Shown: piece after piece, positions 1 through 8,132 of the stretch
Layout: each line of letters starts with the position of its first letter
Numbering within the stretch: position 1 is the stretch's first letter
From: Flavipsychrobacter sp.
GTDB taxonomy: Bacteria > Bacteroidota > Bacteroidia > Chitinophagales > Chitinophagaceae
DNA length: 64,000 nucleotides
Direction of reading: 5' to 3'
Assembly: GCA_016786665.1 (NCBI GenBank)
Contig: JAEUVZ010000029.1
Coordinates: 1-64,000, forward strand
Position numbers and translations under genes: made by a program
Notes under the pieces: generated by a model
What the model saw: only the letters and a program-made list of their open reading frames with translations
Database searches by the model: none
What the model was told of the DNA's origin: nothing

Positions 1-63
1 AAAGCTAAAAAAGAAAAAAACTCTCTAATGGTATTCTATTTCGCAAACCAACTCCTAAAACGC

Positions 64-95
64 AAAAAGGTAACAGCCTAAGCCATTACCTTTTT
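64..95 (-). terminator. Intrinsic terminator beyond rho
   Basis: A perfect 10-base inverted repeat (AAAAAGGTAA / TTACCTTTTT) with a 12-base loop. Read on the minus strand it ends in a run of five T, so it could end rho mRNA. The A-run on the other arm would also make it work for a plus-strand transcript entering from the right. Confidence 0.75.
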
Positions 96-100
96 ACTGT

Positions 101-137
101 TTATTTTAAACCCGGTAATCCTTTATCCCTTGCCGGG
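101..137 (-). terminator. Hairpin just after the rho stop codon
   Basis: CCCGGTAA (111-118) pairs with TTGCCGGG (130-137) with one G-U. On the minus strand the stem is followed by a TTTAAAATAAA tract. It lies between the rho stop and the stronger hairpin at 64-95, so rho seems to be followed by two hairpins in series. Confidence 0.5.
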
Positions 138-155
138 CGTCAGGCCGGTTCAGAC

Positions 156-1826
156 TTACTTATTCATCGTAGCCAAAAACTCTTCATTGCTCTTGGTACC
201 ACGCATCTGCTGGAGTAGGAAGTTCATTGCCTCATCGGTATGCATATCGGCTATGTGATTGCGGAGCAGCCACATCTTGTTCTGCACATCTTTCTCCAGC
301 AGCAGGTCGTCGCGGCGCGTAGAGGAAGAAGTGATATCAATAGCAGGGAATACACGCTTGTTGGCCAGGCGGCGATCCAGCTGCAGTTCCATGTTACCGG
401 TACCTTTAAATTCTTCAAAGATCACCTCATCCATTTTAGATCCGGTATCTATCAGGGCTGTTGCCAGTATGGTGAGCGAGCCACCGTTCTCTATCTTACG
501 GGCAGCACCAAAGAACTGCTTCGGCTTCTGCATGGCGTTGGCTTCCACACCACCACTCAGTACCTTACCGCTGGCGGGGGCTACTGTATTGTGGGCGCGG
601 GCCAGGCGGGTGATGGAGTCCAGCAGTATCACTACATCGTGCCCCACTTCTACCAGGCGCTTTGCTTTCTGCAACGCAATGGTAGATACTTTTACGTGTT
701 TGTCGGCCGGTTCGTCAAAGGTAGAGGCTATTACTTCCGCCCGTACGCTGCGCTGCATATCCGTCACCTCTTCCGGGCGTTCGTCTACCAGTACTATCAT
801 CAGGTAACACTCGGGGTGGTTAGCGGCAATAGCGTTGGCTACTTCTTTCAGCAGCATTGTCTTACCCGTTTTAGGCTGGGCTACTATCAGTCCGCGCTGC
901 CCTTTACCTATAGGGGTAAAGAGGTCCATAATGCGCGTGCTGTAGTTATTACCAGTGCTGGTAAGGTTTAGTTTCTCAAAGGGGAAAAGCGGTGTCAGGT
1001 AATCGAACGGCACCCGGTCGCGTATCTCATCGGGCAGCTTGCCGTTAATGGTATCCACCTTCAGGAGCGCGAAATATTTTTCCCCTTCCTTTGGCGGGCG
1101 TACAGTGCCTTTCACCGTGTCGCCGGTCTTGAGGCCAAACAGTTTTATCTGCGATGGGGATACATAAATATCATCGGGGGAGCTAAGATAGTTGTAGTCG
1201 CTGCTGCGGAGGAAACCATAGCCGTCCTGCATCATTTCCAGAACGCCCTCGCTGGCCACAATACCATCGAAATCGAGATTAAAGTTACTCTGGCGATGGC
1301 GGTTTTGCTGATGCTGGTGACCGCCACGTTGCTGCTGCGGCGCTTCTGTTTCTATCACTACCGGTGGCTTTTGCTCACCATCGGTTTCCGCTGCCGGCAT
1401 TATAATACCGGAGTCTTCGGGCTGTTGCGGAGCACTTGTGTGCGCGGCATCTTCATGCTCCTCCTGCTCCTGCTGGCTGCCTTCCGGCATAGCGGCTGTT
1501 GTTTCTTGTTCGGCCTCTTCGATTTTAGGTTTCCGGCCACGGCGCTTTTTATCTTCACCCTCTGCCGGTTCACCGGCTTCCGCCGCTTTCTTTTTGTCGT
1601 GCCCTATTTTCTGGGTGGGAGCTGCACCTTCGGCCTTGGGCTTACGGGCGCGGCGCTTTTTATCTTCGTTGTTATCTGCACCTGGCGTCATGGCTTGGCT
1701 GTCTAGTATTTTGTAAATCAATGTTTGTTTGTCTAACGTGCGGAAATTGGCGATTTTCATACTCTCCGCTATGTCGATAAGCTCAGGAACGAGTAAATCG
1801 TTCAACTGCGTAATGTCGTAAGGCAT
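156..1826 (-). CDS. rho: Transcription termination factor Rho
   Basis: Rho is the hexameric RNA helicase that ends transcription of many genes and untranslated RNAs. Visible domains: an N-terminal Rho_N helical domain (about residues 3-45), a long charged low-complexity insert (about 48-180), the cold-shock-like RNA-binding domain (about 190-260, with [13 protein letters not shown]) and the RecA-like ATPase with Walker A AQPKTGKT (316-323) and Walker B VVILLD (398-403). At 556 residues it is much longer than the E. coli protein of about 419; the excess is the insert, which holds two copies of a KKRRxRKPK motif. The ATG at 1826 is the only start upstream of the Rho_N domain. It stands alone, with two hairpins after its stop. 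Confidence 0.97.
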   Translation of the reverse strand: MPYDITQLNDLLVPELIDIAESMKIANFRTLDKQTLIYKILDSQAMTPGADNNEDKKRRARKPKAEGAAPTQKIGHDKKKAAEAGEPAEGEDKKRRGRKPKIEEAEQETTAAMPEGSQQEQEEHEDAAHTSAPQQPEDSGIIMPAAETDGEQKPPVVIETEAPQQQRGGHQHQQNRHRQSNFNLDFDGIVASEGVLEMMQDGYGFLRSSDYNYLSSPDDIYVSPSQIKLFGLKTGDTVKGTVRPPKEGEKYFALLKVDTINGKLPDEIRDRVPFDYLTPLFPFEKLNLTSTGNNYSTRIMDLFTPIGKGQRGLIVAQPKTGKTMLLKEVANAIAANHPECYLMIVLVDERPEEVTDMQRSVRAEVIASTFDEPADKHVKVSTIALQKAKRLVEVGHDVVILLDSITRLARAHNTVAPASGKVLSGGVEANAMQKPKQFFGAARKIENGGSLTILATALIDTGSKMDEVIFEEFKGTGNMELQLDRRLANKRVFPAIDITSSSTRRDDLLLEKDVQNKMWLLRNHIADMHTDEAMNFLLQQMRGTKSNEEFLATMNK

Positions 1827-2013
1827 GCTACGTATTTTCTATAACCTTTTTGTGTGCTTTGTGCTAACCCTTTTTAGGAAGATGTCTCTTTTCAGGAGAA
1901 AAAACCAACTAACAAAAAACAGGGAAAAATTAGAATGTGTTGATGATTGGACAGAACAAAAATCGTTCCTCTTTTGCAAGATTACAAATATTTCGCTGAA
2001 ATAACCAATTTCT

Positions 2014-3003
2014 TTAACGCTTTTTGGGGTGTTCTTTCAAAAAGGCATCAGCCATACGGCGCACGGTTTCCGGCAGGGGGGTGTAGCTAAACCCGGGGAA
2101 AAACCGCAAAAACTTGGTGTTATCGTAATAGTTTTTGCGCTGTGCGGTGGCCGCGGTTTCCCGGGTAATTGTCACCGGGCGGCCCGTAAGTGCATTTTTC
2201 AACGCATTGAACCGCCATACCAGCCCCGACATAAACGGAGAAGCCCTGATGTGGGGCGGCTTTTTGCCCAGCGCATCAGCCATCATTGTAAACACCTCTT
2301 TGTAGGCATGATTCCCCACACTTAGTATAAATCGCTCCCCACACACCTCACTCTGCATCAAGGTATAAGCGGCGGCTACTACATCCCGAACGTCTACCCA
2401 TGCGGTAACCCCTTCAGTATAAAAGGGGAATTCGCCATACACCACCGTCATCAGCCGGGCGGAACCTTCCTCCCAATTACCTTCTCCCAATACCGGTGCC
2501 GGGTTAATGATCGCCGCATTCAGCCCCTCGCCTATGCCGCGCCACACCTCCATTTCGGCCAGGTATTTGCTTTGGGCGTACGCTGAGTTGTGCTTGCTCT
2601 CTTCCCACTCCACATCCTCCGTTATTTCCAGCCCGCTTTCCGTTGCCCTGCCCAGTGCCGCTATGGAGCTGAGGTACACCATTTTGCGGATGCCCTGCTC
2701 CAGCGCCTGGTTTACCAGGTTGGCCGTACTTTCCACATTAAAGTGCATCATCTCTTCCCGGTGCGCGGGGTCGAATGATACGCGCGCCGCACAATGATAT
2801 ACTTCAGTTACGTTGTACATCGCCTCGGCAACGTCATACACATCCAGCAAATCGTACTTGTACCAATCTACGTTGGGCAATTCTTTCAGCTCCTGGCCAG
2901 GTGCGTTGCGGTGATACAGCGCCCGGACATTTGCCCCCCGGGAAGAGAGCAGCCTAACCAGATGCTGACCAATAAATCCGCTTGCGCCTGTAACAAGTAC
3001 CAT
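2014..3003 (-). CDS. NAD-dependent epimerase/dehydratase (extended SDR)
   Basis: An extended short-chain dehydrogenase related to dihydroflavonol 4-reductase-like and nucleoside-sugar epimerase families. The N-terminus carries the NAD(P)-binding Rossmann motif VTGASGFIGQHLV, and the catalytic tyrosine and lysine lie in SAYAQSKYLAEME near residue 145, with the upstream serines in VYLSSIAALG. Length (329 aa) is normal. There is no signal peptide, so it should be cytosolic. It starts 46 bases after the pheS stop on the same strand and probably shares its transcript. The substrate cannot be read from the sequence. Confidence 0.85.
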   Translation of the reverse strand: MVLVTGASGFIGQHLVRLLSSRGANVRALYHRNAPGQELKELPNVDWYKYDLLDVYDVAEAMYNVTEVYHCAARVSFDPAHREEMMHFNVESTANLVNQALEQGIRKMVYLSSIAALGRATESGLEITEDVEWEESKHNSAYAQSKYLAEMEVWRGIGEGLNAAIINPAPVLGEGNWEEGSARLMTVVYGEFPFYTEGVTAWVDVRDVVAAAYTLMQSEVCGERFILSVGNHAYKEVFTMMADALGKKPPHIRASPFMSGLVWRFNALKNALTGRPVTITRETAATAQRKNYYDNTKFLRFFPGFSYTPLPETVRRMADAFLKEHPKKR

Positions 3004-3049
3004 TGAAAAAATAAAGTCAAAAGCTGCCTTTTGACTTTGGGATATGCGT

Positions 3050-4075
3050 TTATAAAGATTGGAATTGTTTCAAAAATCGTACATCATTTTGCGAATAAAG
3101 CCTCAGGTCGTTCACCTGGTATTTTATCTGCGTGATGCGCTCTACACCCATCCCAAATGCAAACCCTGTATAGACCTCGGGGTCTATGCCAAAATTCCGG
3201 AGCATGTTGGGGTGCACCATACCGCAACCTAATATCTCTACCCAACCGGTGTGCTTGCACAGGTTACAACCGCTTCCGCCGCAAACCGTGCACGATATGT
3301 CCATTTCCGCGCTAGGCTCGGTAAAGGGGAAATAAGAGGGCCGGAAACGGACTTTGGTATCCGCGCCAAACATCTCGGTAACGAAATAATAAAGCGTTTG
3401 CTTCAGGTCGGCGAAGGATACATCCTTATCAATATATAGCCCCTCGCACTGGTGAAAAAAGCAATGCGCCCGCGCCGAAATGGTCTCATTGCGGTACACG
3501 CGGCCCGGGCAGATAACCCGCACGGGCAGTTCTCCTTTTTCCATGATGCGCGCCTGTACCGATGACGTGTGTGTACGCAATACCCAATCAGGGTTTTGAG
3601 AAACATAGAACGTATCCTGCATATCGCGGGCCGGGTGATGCTCGGGCATGTTCAGCGAGGTAAAGTTGTGCCAGTCATCCTCTATTTCCGGGCCGGTGGC
3701 TACACTAAATCCAATCTTCTCAAATATAGAAACGATCTCATTTTCCACCACGCGCAGCGGGTGGCGCGTACCTAAAGGCATATCATTTCCGGGAAGGGTA
3801 ATATCTACCGCCGGGCCTTTCTTTGAGCCACCGTCCTGCAGGTGCCGGAACTCCTCATACTTACCTTCCGCCAACTGCTTAAAGGCATTGAGTATTTGCC
3901 CGGCTTCCTTCTTTTGCTCCACCGGCACATTCTTCATTTCCCCGAAAACCGACTTCACTATGCCTTTAGAGCCCAGGAACTTTATGCGATAAGCTTCCAA
4001 CGCCGCAGCATCTGCGGGCTGAAAAGCATTGATTTCTTCTTCGTGTGATTTAATTATGTCCTGTAAGGATTGCAT
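3050..4075 (-). CDS. pheS: Phenylalanine--tRNA ligase alpha subunit
   Basis: The alpha subunit of the (alpha-beta)2 class II synthetase that charges tRNA-Phe in the cytosol. An N-terminal coiled-coil arm (about residues 1-90) is followed by the catalytic core with GTRHPL, the HNFTSLNMPEHHPARDMQDT segment, a Cys-rich loop (SCTVCGGSGCNLCKHTGW) and motif 3 in GFAFGMGVERITQIKY. Length of 341 aa is typical. pheT is not in the window, so the two subunits are encoded apart. The ATG at 4075 lies four bases after a perfect TATCTTTGC promoter element, which fixes this start and implies an almost leaderless mRNA. Confidence 0.97.
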   Translation of the reverse strand: MQSLQDIIKSHEEEINAFQPADAAALEAYRIKFLGSKGIVKSVFGEMKNVPVEQKKEAGQILNAFKQLAEGKYEEFRHLQDGGSKKGPAVDITLPGNDMPLGTRHPLRVVENEIVSIFEKIGFSVATGPEIEDDWHNFTSLNMPEHHPARDMQDTFYVSQNPDWVLRTHTSSVQARIMEKGELPVRVICPGRVYRNETISARAHCFFHQCEGLYIDKDVSFADLKQTLYYFVTEMFGADTKVRFRPSYFPFTEPSAEMDISCTVCGGSGCNLCKHTGWVEILGCGMVHPNMLRNFGIDPEVYTGFAFGMGVERITQIKYQVNDLRLYSQNDVRFLKQFQSL

Positions 4076-4079
4076 GGTG

Positions 4080-4088
4080 GCAAAGATA
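4080..4088 (-). promoter_or_regulatory. -7 element TATCTTTGC of pheS
   Basis: It matches the Bacteroidota -7 consensus TAnnTTTG plus the trailing C seen throughout this window. Only four bases separate it from the pheS ATG, so the transcription start should lie at or within a few bases of the start codon. Confidence 0.7.
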
Positions 4089-4160
4089 TAGTAAATGCTA
4101 TTAAACCCGGCATGGCAGTGCGGGCCGGTGAACTATTACCAGCATCTAATCAGTAGCAGG

Positions 4161-4730
4161 TTACGGCAGTATATTAATAGGGGCTCCCACCTCCACATGC
4201 CGGTATAGCTCGTCTATCTCCCTGTTGGTAACGGCTATGCAGCCTTCGGTCCAGTCGTAGCGGGCATGTGAGGAACCCAGGTAGCCTTTGCCATTAGGGA
4301 GGCCATGTATCTTAATATCGCCACCCGGGGAACGACCGTTACGCCGGGCACGGGCGCGGTCGTTGTCATTAGGGTACGATATTCCCAGGTTCTTATGGTA
4401 GTCGCTGAAGGGATTCTTATCTTCTATATAATAAAGCCCTTCCGGGGTACGGTTATCACCTTTATAGCGCTTACGGCCTACCGGCGAAGGGCCAAGGGCA
4501 ATGCGGTACGACTTTACAAATTCCCCCTCTTGGTACACACACATTTTTCGTTGTTTTTTGTGTACTACAATGCTATCTATTACTACATATCCCGGCAGCC
4601 CGGCCTTGGCTTCTGTTGCCAGTAAAGCCAAAATGATAAACACCAGTACAAAACGCATAGGGGACAAAGCCGCGCGCTTGTGAGCCGAACGCCCGGCGAA
4701 ACCTGGTAATTGTGTGTGTAGATTTATCAT
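4161..4730 (-). CDS. L,D-transpeptidase (YkuD domain), exported
   Basis: A YkuD-fold L,D-transpeptidase, the class that makes 3-3 cross-links in peptidoglycan or attaches proteins to it. A hydrophobic segment near residues 25-45 (LSPMRFVLVFIILALLATEA) suits a signal peptide or anchor after a basic N-terminus. The catalytic signature is present: the conserved His in IKIHGLPN and the nucleophilic Cys in WTEGCIAVTN about 25 residues later. Some relatives carry a long peptidoglycan-binding region; this one is catalytic domain only (189 aa). A start at M26 would give a tighter signal peptide. It stands alone between pheS and an outer-membrane barrel gene. Confidence 0.87.
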   Translation of the reverse strand: MINLHTQLPGFAGRSAHKRAALSPMRFVLVFIILALLATEAKAGLPGYVVIDSIVVHKKQRKMCVYQEGEFVKSYRIALGPSPVGRKRYKGDNRTPEGLYYIEDKNPFSDYHKNLGISYPNDNDRARARRNGRSPGGDIKIHGLPNGKGYLGSSHARYDWTEGCIAVTNREIDELYRHVEVGAPINILP

Positions 4731-4826
4731 AGTTCAATCATTAAATTTCTCTCAAAACATAACAATTAACTATTGCGTACATAAGCCACGGGGCTACTAT
4801 TAATGCGTGTCTCTTAAGCGGCAAAA

Positions 4827-4858
4827 AAATACCTTGCTTAAAGTTAAGCAAGGTATTT
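4827..4858 (-). terminator. Strong terminator of the barrel gene at 4881-5579
   Basis: A perfect inverted repeat (AAATACCTTGCTTAA, two-base centre, TTAAGCAAGGTATTT) lies 22 bases past the stop. On the minus strand it runs into seven T residues. Confidence 0.85.
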
Positions 4859-4880
4859 GGTATAAAAAAGTTGATTTGTA

Positions 4881-5579
4881 CTAAGGAATGATAAAGTTCC
4901 GGTTACCGCCAAATATATAACCTACGGTGAGGCTCATAGACGAGGACTGGTAATTGAGGTTAGAATACGGAGCACGATTAGCAAAACCCTTGCTGTAGCC
5001 GGCACGAATGAACAAACCTACAGGGAACTCGAATGCCACATTAGCCTGTGCGCCATAGTCAAGGCGAGCCAGGGAGCTGGGGTTCTTTCCACCGTAATCA
5101 ATTGCATTGGAGAGTGTGATGGTTTCACCCGCATAGTAGCTGTAGGGAACCGCGTTGTAGTCGGTATTCTCCAGGCGGCCGCCCATACCATAGCTTGCAT
5201 AACCACCTACGGCAAACCACAAGCGGTGATGTCCTTCCTGGTGTGTTTTCAGTACGAAGTTAACCGGCAGTTCTATAGAGTTGATGCGCCATGTGTAATC
5301 ATTGGCTTTGTTGTTCAGGTACGTTTGCGATGCATTGCTGGTGCGCATATCCCAAAACAGGCCCGGCTGAAAATACCAGTGATTGGAAAAAGGCACTTCA
5401 AGCATACCACCTATCTTAACGCCTAATCCGCTGGAAGAGCTGGTACCAAAACCGGCAGCATCGTTCTGAAAAGACAACTGCGACATAGTAGCACCTATTT
5501 CAGGGCCAAAGTATAGCTGTGCGTTTGCTGTTTGAGATAACGTGAAAACAGTAGCTGCTAAAAGAAAAAGTTTCTTCAT
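4881..5579 (-). CDS. Outer-membrane beta-barrel protein, PorT-like
   Basis: A small predicted eight-strand barrel of the Bacteroidota PorT/OmpX-like superfamily. A clear Sec signal peptide (MKKLFLLAATVFTLSQTANA) is followed by alternating hydrophobic and polar strands such as LYFGPEIGATMSQLSF and LGVKIGGMLEVPF, and the protein ends in SMSLTVGYIFGGNRNFIIP, with aromatic residues placed as in barrel strands. The length of 232 aa is usual for the family. The function is unknown; related proteins are generic surface barrels. It is monocistronic, with its own strong terminator. Confidence 0.8.
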   Translation of the reverse strand: MKKLFLLAATVFTLSQTANAQLYFGPEIGATMSQLSFQNDAAGFGTSSSSGLGVKIGGMLEVPFSNHWYFQPGLFWDMRTSNASQTYLNNKANDYTWRINSIELPVNFVLKTHQEGHHRLWFAVGGYASYGMGGRLENTDYNAVPYSYYAGETITLSNAIDYGGKNPSSLARLDYGAQANVAFEFPVGLFIRAGYSKGFANRAPYSNLNYQSSSMSLTVGYIFGGNRNFIIP

Positions 5580-5667
5580 GTTCTATTCGTTTATGAATAC
5601 TTTGTTGGCTTATCCTGGGCCAAAATTTTCACCAAGATAAGCAGCAGAACGCTAAAATAAAATAGAT

Positions 5668-6495
5668 TTAGAAAATAATAGCAGAAAATCTTTGGGTAGC
5701 ACTACCCGTAAACAGCGTGTTTTCTACAGATTTCACCCATTTTATGCCCCGGATAGCGTTGGTAAGGAAGACTTCGTCGGCATCCATGAGTTCGGGCACC
5801 GGCAGCGGTTTTTCTGTAATTGTCACTCCTTTTGCCGCCGCACGCTCTATTATCCAGGCCCTCATAACCCCGGCTACACAGCCTTCCGACAGCGGGGGGG
5901 TATAAATTCGGTCGTTTTTTATCCAAAACAGGTTGGCAATAGATGTTTCTATAATATGTTGCCGGGTGTTACATACCAAAGCATCATTCCATTTCTGTTC
6001 CCGGGCCTGCTGGGCCGCCATGGCGTATATCAGCCCGCCCGCCGACTTCAGGTTGGCATTTTGGTCCGGGCTTTTTTCCAGGCCCTCAGCTATACCTAGC
6101 ACCAGTCCGTTCTCATTCAGCCGGGTAACCTGTTCCTGCAGGGGTAGGGCCTCTATCACGAAGGCCGGCTGAAAACTATCCCCATCGTAGAGTCCGCCAT
6201 TACCGGGAAATACTTGCAGGCGGATACGGGACAGTTGCTCCAGTCCATTCTTCCTGGCCGTACGCAACACCTCTTCCTCCAGCATGCGGGGGGTAAAATG
6301 CTTCGGCAGAACGAACTTTAGCTGCTCCAGGCCGCGCCATAGCCGCTGCCAGTGGTATTCCCGCAGGCTGATAGCCCCATCGCGCAGCAGCATGGTCTCA
6401 ACAAGCCCATAACCATAGCGAAACGACCGATTGCCGGCATTCAATACCGGCTGTGCGTCCTCCAGGAGTTTCCCATCCAGGTTTACAAATGCCAT
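5668..6495 (-). CDS. Aminotransferase class IV (pabC/ilvE-like)
   Basis: A fold-type IV PLP enzyme, the group of branched-chain aminotransferases, D-amino-acid aminotransferases and 4-amino-4-deoxychorismate lyase. It begins MAFVNLDGKLLEDAQPVL, has the typical RSFRYGYGLVETMLLRDG segment, and the likely PLP lysine is in NANLKSAGGLIYAM; the phosphate-binding region is SEGCVAGVMRAWI. I chose the ATG at 6495 rather than 6564 because the 23 extra residues do not belong to the family and run into the divergent lpxD promoter. At 275 aa it is closer in size to aminodeoxychorismate lyase than to IlvE (about 300-350). The substrate is not settled. Confidence 0.83.
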   Translation of the reverse strand: MAFVNLDGKLLEDAQPVLNAGNRSFRYGYGLVETMLLRDGAISLREYHWQRLWRGLEQLKFVLPKHFTPRMLEEEVLRTARKNGLEQLSRIRLQVFPGNGGLYDGDSFQPAFVIEALPLQEQVTRLNENGLVLGIAEGLEKSPDQNANLKSAGGLIYAMAAQQAREQKWNDALVCNTRQHIIETSIANLFWIKNDRIYTPPLSEGCVAGVMRAWIIERAAAKGVTITEKPLPVPELMDADEVFLTNAIRGIKWVKSVENTLFTGSATQRFSAIIF

Positions 6496-6553
6496 GCGCT
6501 GCAAATTAGAGTAATTGAGGTAAAATTGGTCGTTTACGATGTGGCGCTTATTG

Positions 6554-6562
6554 TACTTTTGC
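6554..6562 (+). promoter_or_regulatory. -7 element TACTTTTGC of the lpxD-type gene
   Basis: Perfect TAnnTTTGC, 16 bases before the ATG at 6579. It lies in the 83-base divergent region shared with the aminotransferase gene. Confidence 0.65.
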
Positions 6563-6578
6563 ACAAACTTATTGACGT

Positions 6579-7547
6579 ATGAAGTTTGACAAGGCAGTGC
6601 CTGTGCAATGGCTGGCTGAATTTACCGGGGCGAAACTGGTAGGTAACACGGAACAGGAGGCGACCGGCATTAACGAGATACATAAGGTTACCGCCGGTGA
6701 CATTTCATTCGTTGACTTTGAAAAGTACTACAATGCCAGCCTGAACTCCGCCGCCACTATCATCATTATCAATAAGGAAGTGGCCTGCCCCGAAGGGAAG
6801 ACCCTACTGGTGCACCCTGACCCGTTCAGCACTTATGTAAAGCTCGTGCAGCGCTTCAGGCCCTTTGAACCAGCCACCAAGATGATCAGCGACAGCGCGG
6901 TGATAGGTGGAGGCACACACATACAACCCGGCACTTTTGTAGGCAACCACGTACGGATAGGACAAAACTGCCTGATACATGCCAACGTAACCATCTACGA
7001 CCATACGGTAATAGGCGACAACGTAACCATACACGCCGGCACGGTACTGGGTGCAGATGCATTCTATTTTAAGCGCCGCAAAGAACGTGAAGTTCAGTAC
7101 GACAAAATGCTCAGTTGCGGGCGCGTAGTGATACACGACGATGTAGAAATAGGCGCTGGCTGCACCATTGACAAAGGAGTAAGTGGCGACACCATTATAG
7201 GTCAAGGCACCAAACTGGACAACCACATACATGTGGGCCATGGAGCGGTGATTGGCAAAAACGCCCTGTTTGCCGCCCAGGTTGGCATTGGGGGCAAAGC
7301 TATTATAGAAGATGAGGTTATTCTCTGGGGACAGGTAGGCGTAAGCAAAGACCTGACCATAGGCAAAGGAGCCATCGTTTACGCTCAGAGCGGGGTGGCA
7401 TCAAGCATTGAAGGGGGTAAAATCTATTTTGGCAGCCCGGTAGAAGACGCCAAGACCAAAATGAAAGAACTGAACTGGATAAAGCGCATCCCCGAAATAT
7501 GGGAACGCCTGAAAGCCGCTGCAAAAAGCGAGAATGAAGAGCAGTAA
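6579..7547 (+). CDS. lpxD: UDP-3-O-acylglucosamine N-acyltransferase (LpxD-type)
   Basis: A left-handed beta-helix acyltransferase of the LpxD family, which adds the second acyl chain (N-linked 3-hydroxyacyl) in lipid A synthesis in the cytosol. The N-terminal uridine-binding domain (about residues 1-105) is followed by many hexapeptide repeats (for example IQPGTFVGNHVRIGQNCLIH). The catalytic His is in LDNHIHVGHGAVIG near residue 220. A C-terminal helix ends the protein at 322 aa, the normal length. Many Bacteroidota carry two LpxD-like genes; this may be the stand-alone copy, since no lpxA, lpxC or fabZ is adjacent. Confidence 0.87.
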   Translation: MKFDKAVPVQWLAEFTGAKLVGNTEQEATGINEIHKVTAGDISFVDFEKYYNASLNSAATIIIINKEVACPEGKTLLVHPDPFSTYVKLVQRFRPFEPATKMISDSAVIGGGTHIQPGTFVGNHVRIGQNCLIHANVTIYDHTVIGDNVTIHAGTVLGADAFYFKRRKEREVQYDKMLSCGRVVIHDDVEIGAGCTIDKGVSGDTIIGQGTKLDNHIHVGHGAVIGKNALFAAQVGIGGKAIIEDEVILWGQVGVSKDLTIGKGAIVYAQSGVASSIEGGKIYFGSPVEDAKTKMKELNWIKRIPEIWERLKAAAKSENEEQ

Positions 7548-7565
7548 TGCCTGTAAAGAAAAGGC

Positions 7566-8117
7566 TTACAGCAGCAGTGGTTGCCACTCACTCTTCAGCA
7601 GGCCGGTAACCACCAGGTCTTCCAGCTTACCGTCTTTCAGGTAACTCTGGCGCAAAACACCTTCTACCTTGCAGCCCAGGCGCTCCGCTACTCTTGCGCT
7701 GCGGGTATTTTGCGGCATAAAGCTCACCTCCACTTTGTTGAGTGATACCTTACTGAATAGAAAATCGATAAAGCGCACCAGGCATTTGTACGTAATACTT
7801 TTCCCCTGGTATTCCTTGCTTATCCAGTAGCCTAGTTGTCCTTTCCCGAGTTTTTGGTCCCAATGGTGCAACCCTACTTCACCTATTATCTGCGTTCCTT
7901 TAAAAATGCCCAGTACCAGGGCCTGCTGGTCGTCTTGCCACTGCATGCACTGGTGTATGTACTGTAGCGAGTGGTCGGCCCTTGTAGTCACGTCTACCCA
8001 GCTAAGCCATGGGCGCAAGTGCTGCCTGGAAGCCTCTACCGCCTCAAATAATATTGCCGCATCTTCCACCGTGTAGCTGCGCAGCAATATATCATTGTCT
8101 ATGAGAACAGAGACCAT
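7566..8117 (-). CDS. GNAT family N-acetyltransferase (RimJ/RimL-like)
   Basis: A Gcn5-related acetyltransferase (Acetyltransf_3 type) that would transfer acetyl from acetyl-CoA to an amine, possibly a ribosomal protein N-terminus as in RimJ/RimL. Family features include the strand IIGEVGLHHWDQKLGKGQLG, the acetyl-CoA loop region YWISKEYQGKSITYKCL, and the C-terminal NTRSARVAERLGCKVEGVL. The 183 aa length is standard. It starts 15 bases after the purH stop on the same strand and is probably co-transcribed, though no functional link to purine synthesis is evident. The substrate is unknown. Confidence 0.82.
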   Translation of the reverse strand: MVSVLIDNDILLRSYTVEDAAILFEAVEASRQHLRPWLSWVDVTTRADHSLQYIHQCMQWQDDQQALVLGIFKGTQIIGEVGLHHWDQKLGKGQLGYWISKEYQGKSITYKCLVRFIDFLFSKVSLNKVEVSFMPQNTRSARVAERLGCKVEGVLRQSYLKDGKLEDLVVTGLLKSEWQPLLL

Positions 8118-8132
8118 TGTACCTGAAAATAA

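Noticed and set aside
7551-7571. Short inverted repeat CTGTAA / TTACAG between lpxD and the GNAT gene
   Set aside because: Only six base pairs and no T-tract; it overlaps a stop codon, so chance is likely.
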